64,000 nt of DNA, from assembly GCF_002027705.1 (NCBI RefSeq), contig NZ_MBTG01000004.1, positions 124,001-188,000 of the forward strand, in the 5' to 3' direction. Both the position numbers and the translations under genes were made by a program. This DNA is from Paenibacillus ferrarius. GTDB taxonomy: Bacteria; Bacillota; Bacilli; Paenibacillales; NBRC-103111. The notes beneath the pieces were generated by a model. That model was not told where the DNA came from and made no database searches. It saw only the letters and a program-made list of their open reading frames with translations. This document shows, one piece after another, positions 32,632-42,180 of this stretch. How positions within the stretch are numbered: the stretch's first letter is position 1; each line of letters starts with the position of its first letter.

Positions 32632-34698
32632 TTACCAAGGCTTCTTCCCGCCGCCCGCTTTCGTCAAAACGCCATCATTTGCCGCGTCGTAGGCCTGAAA
32701 AATTTTGGCCGCAATCGGAGAAGCTCCGTAGCGTCCATATCCACCCTCAGGTACAACAACAGCAACAGCCAGCTTCGGATTTTCCACAGGCGCGAACGCG
32801 ATGAACACAGCATTATCGATTGTTCCGCCTGAGACGGCTTGCGTCGATGTTCCCGTTTTGCGCGCAACGTTGTAAGGCAGTTCTTCAATCCCTTCAGCGC
32901 CGCTCTTCATGCCGTGAATAATCGTGTTCCAGTCCCCTTTTGCGAACAAATCCGTCGAATCTTCCATAACTTCCGGCTCAACCTTGCGGACCAGATTGCC
33001 TTCAAAGCTGCGAATTTCATCAACGAACAGCGGTTTCATTTTCTTCCCTCTGCTTGCTAAGGTAGCGGCAAACTGCGCAAGCTGCAGGGTCGTTGTTTTC
33101 TCATTTTGTCCCCATGATGCATACACCATAGCGGACTGATAGCTGTCTTTTTTGGCATTTTTGGCAAAATCGTTAGACCCGGCATTTTCATTCGGCAGTC
33201 CGCTGCCCGTTTTCACGCCAATACCGAATTTAGCCAAATATTCCGCCCATTTATCGGTTACCTTCACATTTTCCCCACCATACTTCTGATAGAAGGGAAT
33301 GCCCACTTTGGCAGACATATACGTGTTCGATGAATGTTCAATTGAACCTGATGCGTCGATCATGCCATAAGCTGCTTTTCCTGAATTGGAGATGGAGCTT
33401 GCGGATCCTGTTTTACCAAAAGTAAATGTTCCTGTATCGTTATAATACTGATTCGCTGGCGTAATCAACTTCTCTGTTAAACCGATCAAAACTGACAATG
33501 GTTTAATAGTCGAACCCATGAATACGATAGATGAGGGATGCTTAGGCCGCTCTTTGTCCGTATATTTCGGATAGGCGGTCGTAATTGAGCCGTTGGCAAT
33601 ATAAGATCCTACTCTATCGAGCGTAGCTTGGGTGATTCCCCCAGTCCACTCATTTGAATTATAGTCAGGGAAGTTAGCCATCGTTACAACTCGCCCCGTC
33701 TCTACTTCCATAGCAACAGCATAGCCAGCCTCTGCATTCGCACCAAATTTGATAAAAGCGTCATTTCGCGCGTAAGGCGTGTGCAGAAAGGCAATTTGAT
33801 CCTGAATCGCTTTCTCCGCTGTTTTCTGAATGTCCTTATTGATCGAGAGATACAAGTTATTGCCTTTGACAGGCTTCGTCACGGTGGCTCGGCCGATAAT
33901 TTTCATTGCCGCATTAACCGGGTAAACTTTGTAGCCATTGGTCCCGCGGAGATCATCTTGGTACATTCTTTCTATTCCGTCGAAACCGACATTTTCCGTA
34001 GGCAAATATTCCTTGCTTTCGGGATTGTCCTTGTACATCTCCTGCGCGGTTTGCGTTGAATATTTATTGAGATAGCCAATTAGCTGCGGAGCAATCGTTG
34101 TCACCCCGTCATCATCCATTTCATAGGTCCGGATACTTTCTTCCGTTACTTCCAGCCATTTGAATTCATCGCGATGCTCGAGCAAATAGGCAATCTCTTC
34201 TTTGGACAAATCCGTCTTAATTTTGCGGGGAACCCAGTAATAGCTTGGATCCTTTACTTTATTCTCATTAATGTCATACCCCAGATCCATGGACAGCACA
34301 ATTTCCTCCGCAGTCAGCGCCGGCGCGGTCTTTTTCCCATATTTATCAAAAACATCCGCCTTCAGACGACGAGCCAGATTGATAACTTCTTCCTTAACCT
34401 GCTGCCCAGGCTCAATCCGAAAAAATAAAGACTGCACGGGAATGGTATACGCCAAAGGCGATTTCGTGGAATCATAGATATTGCCGCGGATAGGCGCGAT
34501 TTTGTTCGTCTGGTTCGTATTTGTATTCTCTGCCGCTTTCAGATCTTTGGCTTGAACAAATTGTAAAATGGCTAGACGCACGATCAGTACGGAAAATAAC
34601 ACAAATGTTACAAAAAAGAAAATATTGATCCGAAATGAAAAGTGACGCTTCTTGGTGACTTCTTTTTTCTTCGGATCATCCATAATGGATGACTTCAT
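32632..34698 (-). CDS. Class B penicillin-binding protein (copy B)
   Basis: About 688 aa (ATG 34698, preceded in frame by GTG). Same layout as copy A: transmembrane anchor, dimer domain with APIRGNIYDS, then SxxK STIK, SxN SSN and KTGT, all intact, so both copies should be active. Differences cluster in the loops between residues 55-60, 110-130 and 300-380. It lies 16 bases after the HAD gene and is probably co-transcribed with it. Duplication of elongation PBPs can give redundancy or stage-specific use. Confidence 0.9.
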   Translation of the reverse strand: MKSSIMDDPKKKEVTKKRHFSFRINIFFFVTFVLFSVLIVRLAILQFVQAKDLKAAENTNTNQTNKIAPIRGNIYDSTKSPLAYTIPVQSLFFRIEPGQQVKEEVINLARRLKADVFDKYGKKTAPALTAEEIVLSMDLGYDINENKVKDPSYYWVPRKIKTDLSKEEIAYLLEHRDEFKWLEVTEESIRTYEMDDDGVTTIAPQLIGYLNKYSTQTAQEMYKDNPESKEYLPTENVGFDGIERMYQDDLRGTNGYKVYPVNAAMKIIGRATVTKPVKGNNLYLSINKDIQKTAEKAIQDQIAFLHTPYARNDAFIKFGANAEAGYAVAMEVETGRVVTMANFPDYNSNEWTGGITQATLDRVGSYIANGSITTAYPKYTDKERPKHPSSIVFMGSTIKPLSVLIGLTEKLITPANQYYNDTGTFTFGKTGSASSISNSGKAAYGMIDASGSIEHSSNTYMSAKVGIPFYQKYGGENVKVTDKWAEYLAKFGIGVKTGSGLPNENAGSNDFAKNAKKDSYQSAMVYASWGQNEKTTTLQLAQFAATLASRGKKMKPLFVDEIRSFEGNLVRKVEPEVMEDSTDLFAKGDWNTIIHGMKSGAEGIEELPYNVARKTGTSTQAVSGGTIDNAVFIAFAPVENPKLAVAVVVPEGGYGRYGASPIAAKIFQAYDAANDGVLTKAGGGKKPW

Positions 34699-34716
34699 CA
34701 CGTCTCAGATCCTTTC

Positions 34717-35439
34717 TCATACAGTCGGTTGTTCTTGAAAAAGCTCGAGGAGGGAACGGATACCTTCCCCTGTATGGTAGGAATAACGGATAATGCGTAC
34801 GGCATCTATGCCGACTTGGCTGGGCGCCCAAATATCGTTCGTTTCGTGGTCACCGATATACAGAACATCCTTCGCTTCAACCCCGGCCCGCTCAAGGGCT
34901 AGCTTGAAAATCGCCGGGTCCGGCTTCTCCAGACCCACCTCTGTCGAAACGATCACTGGATCGAAGTAGTGCAGAATGCCCTTATGCTCCAAAATAGCTT
35001 TCAAAGTCGGAGCAAAGTTGCTGATAATGCCAATCCGAAAGCCTTGAGCCTGAAGCTGCTCCAAGAAAGGCTTCACATCTTCGAACAGATCATAATACTC
35101 CGGTGCTGTGAAGATCTCATACAGCTCATGACAGCAAACGAAAATTTCTTGCTCTGTCCATTCCTCATGAATGCCTAACTTATGAAGCACATACTTATAT
35201 AGGTTAACCCAGAATTCACGATCAGACTCTGGACTGCAGACAATGAAATTATCCTGTTTATCCACATAATAAAATAGACGAAACGCTTCGGTAAAAAGCT
35301 CATTAATATGTGATTCGTCACGTTCCACAGATCTAAGCTGCAAATATTGCTTTAAAATCGTTTGTGCAGCCGGAATCGTCAGCAACGTATCCCCCGCATC
35401 AAGATAAATCATTGGATATTCATGAATAGGTTTGCGCAT
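34717..35439 (-). CDS. HAD-family hydrolase
   Basis: 240 aa. Nucleophile motif IYLDAGDTLL, motif II IISNFAP, motif III/IV EKPDPAIFKLAL and YIGDHETNDI. A helical C1 cap lies between (about residues 20-110). These are phosphatases of small metabolites; the substrate is unknown. The start is ATG 35439 behind AAAGGAG; the longer in-frame reading adds residues without signals. Confidence 0.85.
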   Translation of the reverse strand: MRKPIHEYPMIYLDAGDTLLTIPAAQTILKQYLQLRSVERDESHINELFTEAFRLFYYVDKQDNFIVCSPESDREFWVNLYKYVLHKLGIHEEWTEQEIFVCCHELYEIFTAPEYYDLFEDVKPFLEQLQAQGFRIGIISNFAPTLKAILEHKGILHYFDPVIVSTEVGLEKPDPAIFKLALERAGVEAKDVLYIGDHETNDIWAPSQVGIDAVRIIRYSYHTGEGIRSLLELFQEQPTV

Positions 35440-35559
35440 ACAGTCTCCTTTATACTTTACAAAAAATCGCACCTTCTTAGTGTACCACATTTATTTATGG
35501 ATGAGAAAAAGCTTGATTAGAGAGGCTTGAACGTTGTCTTTGGGTACTGCAAGGGAAGA

Positions 35560-35760
35560 TCTAGAATGCCGAAAACTGCAAAAGTGCAGGTATTTTCAGT
35601 AAAATCATGCTAGATGAGAGAAAAGCTGCGATTATGCAGTTTTTCGGGGCTTTTCCATCTTGAAATTGGAAAGGGGAGCCAAAAGGATGCACAATCGCAG
35701 GAATACAACGAATAAGGAGATCATTCGGCAAAAATAGATGCACAATCGCAGGTTTTCTCT
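35560..35760. repeat. intergenic run of short inverted motifs (CTGCGATT-TGCA type)
   Basis: Four related 13-15-bp motifs in alternating orientation: CTGCAAAAGTGCAG near 35576, CTGCGATTATGCAG near 35627, TGCACAATCGCAG near 35687 and again near 35740. The 404-bp gap 35440-35843 holds these and a hairpin but no gene. I believe similar short sequences recur between genes in Paenibacillus, but cannot check. Confidence 0.55.
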
Positions 35761-35779
35761 ACGCGGCTTTTGGAACACA

Positions 35780-35823
35780 ACAGGGCCGTGGCAAGTAGAT
35801 ATCTCTACTTGCCACGGCCCTGT
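35780..35823 (-). terminator. perfect 20-bp hairpin after the transglutaminase gene
   Basis: Positions 35780-35799 (ACAGGGCCGTGGCAAGTAGA) pair without mismatch with 35804-35823 around a TATC loop. A T run is weak on either side, so it may terminate or protect the 3' end rather than act as a textbook terminator. Confidence 0.6.
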
Positions 35824-35843
35824 CTGCTAAACTATTTATACCG

Positions 35844-36992
35844 CTAAGCATCCTTAACGTGGGTTTGATCAAAGTTCGGAGGGTTGAACCAGTTTCCTCC
35901 GCTCGCCACCCAAGTAGAATCCAGCGGCACCCAGCGATTCGTTTCCTTCAGATAAACCTCATTCCAAGCATGAGGGCCATAGCTGCCCTGCCCGTCGTAG
36001 CCAAGCCCCGTCACGACTTTCACATCAAGACCGATGGATCTGGCCATTTGCGCATACAATCTCGAGTAGTCAATGCATACGCCTTCGCGCGTATTGAAGG
36101 TATCCTCTGGCGTCTGTTCCTTCCAGATTCGCTTCTCTTCATAAAGCTTCACTTTATCCCAATCGTATTTAACACTGCTGCCTACCCATTTGTACAGCAG
36201 CTTCGCTTTCTCTTCATCGGTCTGTCCCCTTGCGGTTACTTCCTTGGCTGCATCTGAAATATTGTTTGGTATCTTGGCATCAAGAACCTCATATTTCCGC
36301 TGTAAAATATTCGTGAATTCCTCTTCCACAGCCCTTGTAAACACAGGAACCTTCTCTGTGATGAAATCACCTGTAAAGGGAGCAATAACTTCCTTGGCCC
36401 CTTTCTGATACATCTGAGAAGATTCAATATAAGGCGTGACCGGCGAATGCGGGAACAGTGTCACATAGATAAATAAAACAGCAATCAGCAGGAGCGCTCT
36501 AGCGAAGCCGGCAACAGAACCAATCGCCCCGCCTGAAACCGAGCTAAGAAAGGATTTGTTCCGTTCGGGTTGCGCGTATCGTTCCGCCAGCCAAGGCCCG
36601 ATGAAGGGATAGATCAACAGATTCAGCAGCTGCTTCACGATCATATAGCCAAGTAGAAACAAGACGCCAAAACGCAGCAGTGTAAAATCACGGAGACTCG
36701 TCATGGCTGTGTAATAGGTTTGTTTCAGAATGCCAATCTCTTCGGCTGGAACTTGCAAATTCTGTCCTTTCAGCCAGGTTTGCAGCAAAGGCGAGATCAA
36801 TTGAACTCCCTTCCAAGCAATAACCACGGACAAAATAACGATAACGGCTTCCAACAGCATGGAAAGCAGGTGCTTGGCTGACCCTGAGCCTCCCCGCATG
36901 AAGCCTTGAACGATAGAACCCGCAAATAGGAGCACAATCACAATGGATATTAAATTAATTGAAGTTGCCTGGGACCACGTCATATCCGTCAT
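35844..36992 (-). CDS. Transglutaminase-domain membrane protein
   Basis: 382 aa. Residues 1-190 carry about four transmembrane helices in a CvpA-like arrangement (IVQGFMRGGSGSAKHLLSMLLEAVIVILSVVIAW; SVSGGAIGSVAGFARALLLIAVLFIYVTLF). Residues ~265-375 form a transglutaminase core with Cys near 304 (GVCIDYSRLY), His near 342 (HAWNEV) and Asp near 357 (PLDSTW). Such domains act as cysteine proteases or amidotransferases outside the cell. Two small membrane-protein genes follow upstream on the same strand. Confidence 0.82.
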   Translation of the reverse strand: MTDMTWSQATSINLISIVIVLLFAGSIVQGFMRGGSGSAKHLLSMLLEAVIVILSVVIAWKGVQLISPLLQTWLKGQNLQVPAEEIGILKQTYYTAMTSLRDFTLLRFGVLFLLGYMIVKQLLNLLIYPFIGPWLAERYAQPERNKSFLSSVSGGAIGSVAGFARALLLIAVLFIYVTLFPHSPVTPYIESSQMYQKGAKEVIAPFTGDFITEKVPVFTRAVEEEFTNILQRKYEVLDAKIPNNISDAAKEVTARGQTDEEKAKLLYKWVGSSVKYDWDKVKLYEEKRIWKEQTPEDTFNTREGVCIDYSRLYAQMARSIGLDVKVVTGLGYDGQGSYGPHAWNEVYLKETNRWVPLDSTWVASGGNWFNPPNFDQTHVKDA

Positions 36993-37023
36993 GATTTCTC
37001 ACCCTCCTATTTGAAAATCCGTA

Positions 37024-37458
37024 TTATGGCTTCGCGTTTTTCTTCGCTTGCTCGATGAAAGCATTCACAGCGGCGTTGGCATTCATCTTGAAGGTTTTCC
37101 CGAGAAAAGTAATCTGCACTTCCTCTGAACCTGCCTTGCCCTCCACTTTCAGGCTCTTGGTTGTGATAAGAAAGGAACCATCCGGGTTCGCTTTGAACTG
37201 AGCATCCTTTGCTTCCGCAGTCAGCGTGCTAACCGCCTTCTCTGTGACTTCATTGCCGACTTGGGAGACAACGCTTGCCCCAATATCCTTTATTTTATCC
37301 GTATAGCTGGCTCCATAAACGATAAGTGCACCTACAATTGCAATGACTACAACCCATTTCACCAGCGTTTTGACAATTCCGATTACGATGAAAAGCACAA
37401 TAATAGCAGCTACGATTAAGTACCAACGATCCTGTGCAAATGAAATCCACTGATCCAA
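37024..37458 (-). CDS. hypothetical membrane-anchored protein
   Basis: 144 aa. Two adjacent hydrophobic segments (about 14-29 and 31-50), then a ~90-aa soluble domain with beta-rich GSFLITTKSLKVEGKAGSEEVQITFLGKTFKMN. Not recognised. It is 31 bases upstream of the transglutaminase gene and probably in its operon, so a joint envelope role is plausible. Confidence 0.6.
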   Translation of the reverse strand: MDQWISFAQDRWYLIVAAIIVLFIVIGIVKTLVKWVVVIAIVGALIVYGASYTDKIKDIGASVVSQVGNEVTEKAVSTLTAEAKDAQFKANPDGSFLITTKSLKVEGKAGSEEVQITFLGKTFKMNANAAVNAFIEQAKKNAKP

Positions 37459-37512
37459 ACCAAACCCCTCCTAATTATCCAAAAGTCTTTCCTATCATAC
37501 TACAGAGACTCC

Positions 37513-37668
37513 TTAGTCTTCATCTCTTTTTTTCCTTAACTGGGCTAACTTTTCCTCAATTTGTTTGGTTTTATCGACATTCCCTCTCGTCTTGCGAAAG
37601 GATTGTCTCAATCGAAAGATTAAAAAAATGGCTACACAAGCCAGCATGATAATCACATAGGCGTCCAT
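37513..37668 (-). CDS. small membrane protein (51 aa)
   Basis: Starts at ATG 37668 behind GAGGAGGATTTC. One N-terminal transmembrane helix (YVIIMLACVAIFLIF) and a highly charged C-terminus (KTKQIEEKLAQLRKKRDED). Likely first gene of the operon with the 144-aa and transglutaminase genes. Function unknown. Confidence 0.6.
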   Translation of the reverse strand: MDAYVIIMLACVAIFLIFRLRQSFRKTRGNVDKTKQIEEKLAQLRKKRDED

Positions 37669-37779
37669 GAAATCCTCCTCGAGATGAATTGTGTCATTTG
37701 CTTGCATCGGTCATATCCATCGGACGAGCGGCGTACATCTTAAGAAGAGACAAGTTTAATGAATCGAGGTGGTGAGAAC

Positions 37780-38946
37780 ATGCGAACAGCACTGTGGTTG
37801 TATTTATTTATGTTTGTGGCTTTTTTTGATTTGCACGCGCAGTACCCCATCTTGTCCCCTTTCGCCTTATCCTTAGGTGCCGCGCCTTCCTTTATCGGGC
37901 TCATTATGGGGGTATACTCCATTACACACTTACCCGGCAATCTGCTGGCTGGCTATGGCGTGGATAAATACGGCAGCAAACTGTTTATCGTCTGTAGCCT
38001 GATTGTAGCAGGGATCATCTTACTTTTTCAATCTACTGTGAAAGATCCTTGGCACTTGCTATACATTCGCTCGATAAGCGGCTTCGTACTTGCCTTTCTA
38101 TCTCCAGCCTGTCTGTCGCTGCTTGCTCGCATAGCCAAAGACCGCATCCAACAGAGCAAGCTTATGGCTGGCAACGGACTTGTTCACACGCTCGCTTCTG
38201 TCGTCTCACCGGCTGCCGGCGCCATTCTTGTTGCCAAAATCGGGTTCACGACAGCCTTCTCTGTGTTGGGATGGGTCCTGATTATCACAGGGGTACTCGC
38301 TATTTTTGGTGTCAAAGAGAAGCAGCTTCTGGGACAGACAGGACACAATGCCGCCGCTTTAGATTCCCACGGACATGGCCTTGGTCTTGAAGATGACGAC
38401 CTTCCCAACGGCGTCTCTATTCCGTGGTTGTTTTTCCTCATCCCGATGGCACTTTCTTGCTCGCAGGGCATTCTTTTCTTTGAGCTTCCTTTGATGGAAT
38501 CAGCCAGAGCTTCTATCCTGACGTCGGGCGTCTTTTTTACCTTAATCAGTTTAGGAGCTCTGCTAAGCATCAGCTTCTGGTTCCTAAACAAGGTTTCTCC
38601 CTTTATCCGTACAGTTTGCGGCAGCTTGTCTCTAGCCGTCGTCTTCTTCGGCTTAGCCATTCAATGGCCGATTCCGCTAACCGTTTCTCTCTTCCTGATC
38701 GGCATGGCCAAAGGAATCATCTATCCGGCTTTAGCTGCCCTCTTGGCCAGTATAACCAGCAGCAACCGTTATGGCCGCGTATTCTCTTTGCTTTCCATCT
38801 CCTATTCGGTTGGCGCTTTTATTGGTCCCATGATGGCCGGGCAGCTTCGCGATCATATCTCCTCCTACTTCATTGCTTTCTTTATTCTTATGCTCGCTCT
38901 TTCCCTTCTCCCTCTGCGCTCTTTCAAAACACCCGTAACGACATAA
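37780..38946 (+). CDS. MFS transporter
   Basis: 388 aa, about 12 transmembrane helices. The loop after helix 2 reads AGYGVDKYGSKLF, a variant of the MFS GxxxDRxGRR motif. A His/Asp-rich central loop (HNAAALDSHGHGLGLEDDD) joins the halves. Likely a drug or metabolite exporter; substrate unknown. The start is ATG 37780 behind AGGTGGTG. Single gene. Confidence 0.82.
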   Translation: MRTALWLYLFMFVAFFDLHAQYPILSPFALSLGAAPSFIGLIMGVYSITHLPGNLLAGYGVDKYGSKLFIVCSLIVAGIILLFQSTVKDPWHLLYIRSISGFVLAFLSPACLSLLARIAKDRIQQSKLMAGNGLVHTLASVVSPAAGAILVAKIGFTTAFSVLGWVLIITGVLAIFGVKEKQLLGQTGHNAAALDSHGHGLGLEDDDLPNGVSIPWLFFLIPMALSCSQGILFFELPLMESARASILTSGVFFTLISLGALLSISFWFLNKVSPFIRTVCGSLSLAVVFFGLAIQWPIPLTVSLFLIGMAKGIIYPALAALLASITSSNRYGRVFSLLSISYSVGAFIGPMMAGQLRDHISSYFIAFFILMLALSLLPLRSFKTPVTT

Positions 38947-39115
38947 ATGCCTATCTCCTAGACGGCTTGGCACTAGTCAAGTCGTCTTTGCTCTGTCAAT
39001 CTATGTCATTTCCCGGGAAATGGCCGCGCATTATTTGCGCAATCGTCGAATCAAAACCTTGGATCCCTTGCGAAAACGGGTTATACTACAAAAAAACCTG
39101 GTTGGAGGAGATCCC

Positions 39116-39469
39116 ATGTCGATCGCTATCATAGTAGAAGGTAAAAACGACAAAAGCCGCTTAAAACGTGTGATTGATGAGAGTGTTCTAATCCTCTGCA
39201 CCTTTGGAACCCCTAGTTCCATTACCTTGGAAGATCTTCGAAAAAAAGTCGGACACAAACAAGTTTACTTATTCACGGACAATGACGCTTCCGGCAAAAA
39301 AATACGTTTCCTGCTTCGTGATACCTTCCCGGACTCCGAGCAATTATATACGCGCAAAGGATATGCAGGCGTAGAAGGCACACCGGAGGAATATCTAATC
39401 CAACAATTAGAAAAAGCAGGCCTGGACGAGTATATTAAATACCCATCTACAGAACCTGCTCCTGAATAG
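39116..39469 (+). CDS. Toprim-domain protein
   Basis: 117 aa. Toprim motifs: Glu in AIIVEGKND and DxD in FTDNDASGKK. The fold is used by RNase M5, primases and OLD nucleases to bind Mg2+ and cut or join nucleic acids. This one is toprim alone, close in size to the RnmV N-domain. The start is ATG 39116 behind GGAGGAG (39104-39110). Role unknown; a small nuclease is the best guess. Confidence 0.8.
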   Translation: MSIAIIVEGKNDKSRLKRVIDESVLILCTFGTPSSITLEDLRKKVGHKQVYLFTDNDASGKKIRFLLRDTFPDSEQLYTRKGYAGVEGTPEEYLIQQLEKAGLDEYIKYPSTEPAPE

Positions 39470-39490
39470 TTAATGCCATTAATAATTAAT

Positions 39491-40123
39491 TTACTTCCCT
39501 TTGGACAAGGTCACCACATCTTTGACGATATGGTCTGCATCTAATTGGGGATTGCCTGCATCATAATAATTGCGAATCTTGCCTTTAGGATCAACTAGTA
39601 AAATTGCATTGGAGTGGGAAAAGTTCCCGTCTTTCTCTTTAATGACCATGATGCCGTAATCTTCTGCAAGCTTGTGAATTTTCGCTTCTTCTCCGCGGAG
39701 GAACATCCATCCGCTTGGATCAGGTTTAGTTTCAAACTTGTTTCCAAACTCTTTGAGCACCGCAGGTGTGTCACGGTTCGGATCAACCGTTATGGATAAT
39801 ATTTCTGCTTTTGTTCCGAATAAATCCTTCTTCTTCAACGCATCCTGCACTTGCGTCAACAGGAACGTGGTTGGCATGCAAACATCCGGACAGAAGGAAT
39901 AGAAGAAATAAACCAAACGTACCTTGCCATCCGTATCTTGGGAAGCGACAGATTTGCCGTCAAGGTCTTGCAATTGAAAAGCAGGCGCTTGTTTCATCGC
40001 TTTTAGACGCGGGTCCGGCTCATTGCTGTTAGCCCACAATTTGTAGCCAAATGAGGCAATCATCGCAACCAGAATTACACCAAGCGCTAATTTGAACCAA
40101 TTTTTCTCAAAAAAAGTACCCAT
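39491..40123 (-). CDS. SCO1/SenC-family copper chaperone
   Basis: 210 aa. N-terminal anchor (LALGVILVAMIASFGYKLW) and a thioredoxin-like domain with CPDVC (C78, C82) and a conserved His near 168 (NFSHSNAI), the Cu ligands for CuA assembly of cytochrome c oxidase. It is 17 bases downstream of ctaB, so oxidase maturation steps are encoded together. Confidence 0.9.
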   Translation of the reverse strand: MGTFFEKNWFKLALGVILVAMIASFGYKLWANSNEPDPRLKAMKQAPAFQLQDLDGKSVASQDTDGKVRLVYFFYSFCPDVCMPTTFLLTQVQDALKKKDLFGTKAEILSITVDPNRDTPAVLKEFGNKFETKPDPSGWMFLRGEEAKIHKLAEDYGIMVIKEKDGNFSHSNAILLVDPKGKIRNYYDAGNPQLDADHIVKDVVTLSKGK

Positions 40124-40140
40124 GCCTTATACCCTCAATT

Positions 40141-41118
40141 CTAACTAATCTTCACCGTATCAATGACCATCAAAATGGATAAAAGTGTTAAATACATAAT
40201 TGAAAATAGGAATGTACGCTTCGCCCAAGGAACTTCCGCTTCGCCTGTTTCCTTGAAGCCTTTGACACACATCAACATCCAAATCAAGCCTAGAGCTGTC
40301 GATCCGATTAAAAATATATAGCCGAGATACCCATATGCCGTTAACATTACCGTGACAGGAACGAGCAGAACAACGTAACGCACCATGCTGATCTTCGTCA
40401 CATAGGACCCTTTGACAACTGGCAAAAGCGGGAAGCCTGCAGCGCGGTACTCTTCCATCCGGCGAATCCCAAGCGCCCAGAAATGCGGCGGCTGCCATAA
40501 GAACAAGAAGGCAAATAATAGAATCGCTCCTGTATCAACCGTTCCGGTAACCGCACAATAGCCAATCACTGGAGGCGTTGCCCCGGAAAAGGCGCCTACA
40601 AACGTACTCCATACCGATGTCCGCTTGAACCAAGCGGTGTAGAGCCAAACATACAAGAACAGTCCCAGTAAACCGATCAGGGCCGCAAGCGGTGACGCAG
40701 CGCCAAAGTATAATACCGCCAAGCCAATTATGCCGAGTATAATCCCATACCACAGAACGAAAGTGGCACTCAGTCTTCCGCTTGGCAGGGCTCTGTCCTT
40801 AGTCCGTTCCATCTTCGCATCCATTTCACGGTCCAGATAGTTGTTCAGCACCGTGCCTCCTGCCATGACGAGAGCTGTGCCCAACATCGTCCAAATCAGA
40901 TGCATCCAGTTTACTTCCCAATGCGCCGCCATCCAATATCCAGCAAAAGCGGTCATCAGATTGGAATAAATAATCCCCGGCTTCACCAAGTGATAAAATT
41001 CTTTTAACGTTACAGGCTCTGCAGAAGATTGCTTATTGCTAGCATCTATGGATTCGGTCCCAACAGATCCTTGTGGCGAACCGCTCGTCACACTTTCATA
41101 GCTTGCTTGATTTTCCAC
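40141..41118 (-). CDS. ctaB: Protoheme IX farnesyltransferase CtaB
   Basis: 325-aa integral membrane prenyltransferase making heme O. Motifs NNYLDREMDAKMERTKDR and the second Asp region LWQPPHFWALGIRRMEEYRAAGFPLLP are typical. I place the start at GTG 41118 behind GGAGG; the in-frame extension to 41307 (FFFFFLW...) has no ribosome binding site. The N-terminal ~40 residues are polar and unique. Together with CtaA it completes heme A synthesis. Confidence 0.9.
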   Translation of the reverse strand: MENQASYESVTSGSPQGSVGTESIDASNKQSSAEPVTLKEFYHLVKPGIIYSNLMTAFAGYWMAAHWEVNWMHLIWTMLGTALVMAGGTVLNNYLDREMDAKMERTKDRALPSGRLSATFVLWYGIILGIIGLAVLYFGAASPLAALIGLLGLFLYVWLYTAWFKRTSVWSTFVGAFSGATPPVIGYCAVTGTVDTGAILLFAFLFLWQPPHFWALGIRRMEEYRAAGFPLLPVVKGSYVTKISMVRYVVLLVPVTVMLTAYGYLGYIFLIGSTALGLIWMLMCVKGFKETGEAEVPWAKRTFLFSIMYLTLLSILMVIDTVKIS

Positions 41119-41325
41119 GTCATTGTCCTCCTCTATGTCGAACTTCCGAGCTATTTGATTTATGAACACTTTCATCATACCAACCCATACAACGTTTGAC
41201 AATGAAGTGCGGCCAGTTGTCATCATATTGTCGATTCTCCTACCAGTATGCGTGGAAAAAGTACTTACCATTCTCTGCCAGAGGAAAAAAAAGAAGAAGC
41301 CCAACAAGGCTCCTTTATCACAATG

Positions 41326-42180
41326 TTATTTATTTACCATTAAGGGCATGAATCCAAACAAACTGCGGCGAAGTTCCTGCCAGCCAATTGACAATGCGTT
41401 CTGCACTTCCCATGCATGTCTGCCCATGATCGAGACGACTAGGCCATGTTTGTAAGTAAGACTGGCTCCCACACGCACCTGAACATCTCCCAATGTATCC
41501 ATGATCGCCAGTACAGCTTCAAGCTCTCGCTGGTTCAGGCGATCCGAAAACACGTATAGATTTCCCAGATGCGTTTCCTGCTCCCAACAGCCCGGTGCTG
41601 ACAATTGCATGGACGCTGGTTCAATTTTTTGATTTTGATAGAAGATCAGCTCGTTATCATGCCAGACCTTCAATCGATTCGTGTATCGGGTGTAATGAAA
41701 TATTTCACCTCGCTGCGTTCGTCCAGGGCAAAGCACATCCGAGAAGATGAGCGCTGAACCTGGCGAAAGCTGAACGTCCATCTCCGCGGCCAAGCTTGCA
41801 TCCTTATACAGCATCAGCGGCTCCGGCATGTACTCCAGCAAAGCTTCAGCCCCCAGCTTCAGCGTCTGCCGCTGCGTGCTCCCCGAACCGGCCTCCGAAG
41901 GATGGACCTTCGTGAACGACTGGTTCGTGAGATAAACACGGGCGCCCTCGCCGAGGCGCATCGTGATTTCGTAATGATCCCCCGACATGAGCCCAGGGGA
42001 GCAGTCCATCATGTAGACGCCCAGCTGCTCCGCAGGAGGTGCGTCTAAAGAGAGCGTTTCGTTATCGTAACGAAACGTTTTGGCGATCTTGAGCGGGGAG
42101 GTGTGATATTTGCGAACGAGCTGCGTCAAGCCGCTGCGTACCGCAAATTCCACCTGAATCTCCCCGGTCACCTTAGGCAT
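41326..42180 (-). CDS. ureD: Urease accessory protein UreD
   Basis: 284 aa, chaperone that scaffolds UreF/UreG on apo-urease during nickel insertion. The start is ATG 42180 ([17 protein letters not shown]), overlapping the ureG stop (42173-42175). [10 protein letters not shown] and [15 protein letters not shown] match the UreD family. It is the last gene of the operon, 207 bases before ctaB. Confidence 0.88.
   Translation of the reverse strand: MPKVTGEIQVEFAVRSGLTQLVRKYHTSPLKIAKTFRYDNETLSLDAPPAEQLGVYMMDCSPGLMSGDHYEITMRLGEGARVYLTNQSFTKVHPSEAGSGSTQRQTLKLGAEALLEYMPEPLMLYKDASLAAEMDVQLSPGSALIFSDVLCPGRTQRGEIFHYTRYTNRLKVWHDNELIFYQNQKIEPASMQLSAPGCWEQETHLGNLYVFSDRLNQRELEAVLAIMDTLGDVQVRVGASLTYKHGLVVSIMGRHAWEVQNALSIGWQELRRSLFGFMPLMVNK

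Noticed and set aside
39020..39115. N-terminal extension of the toprim protein
   Set aside because: GGAGGAG at 39104-39110 and the family start (MSIAIIVEG) place the start at 39116.
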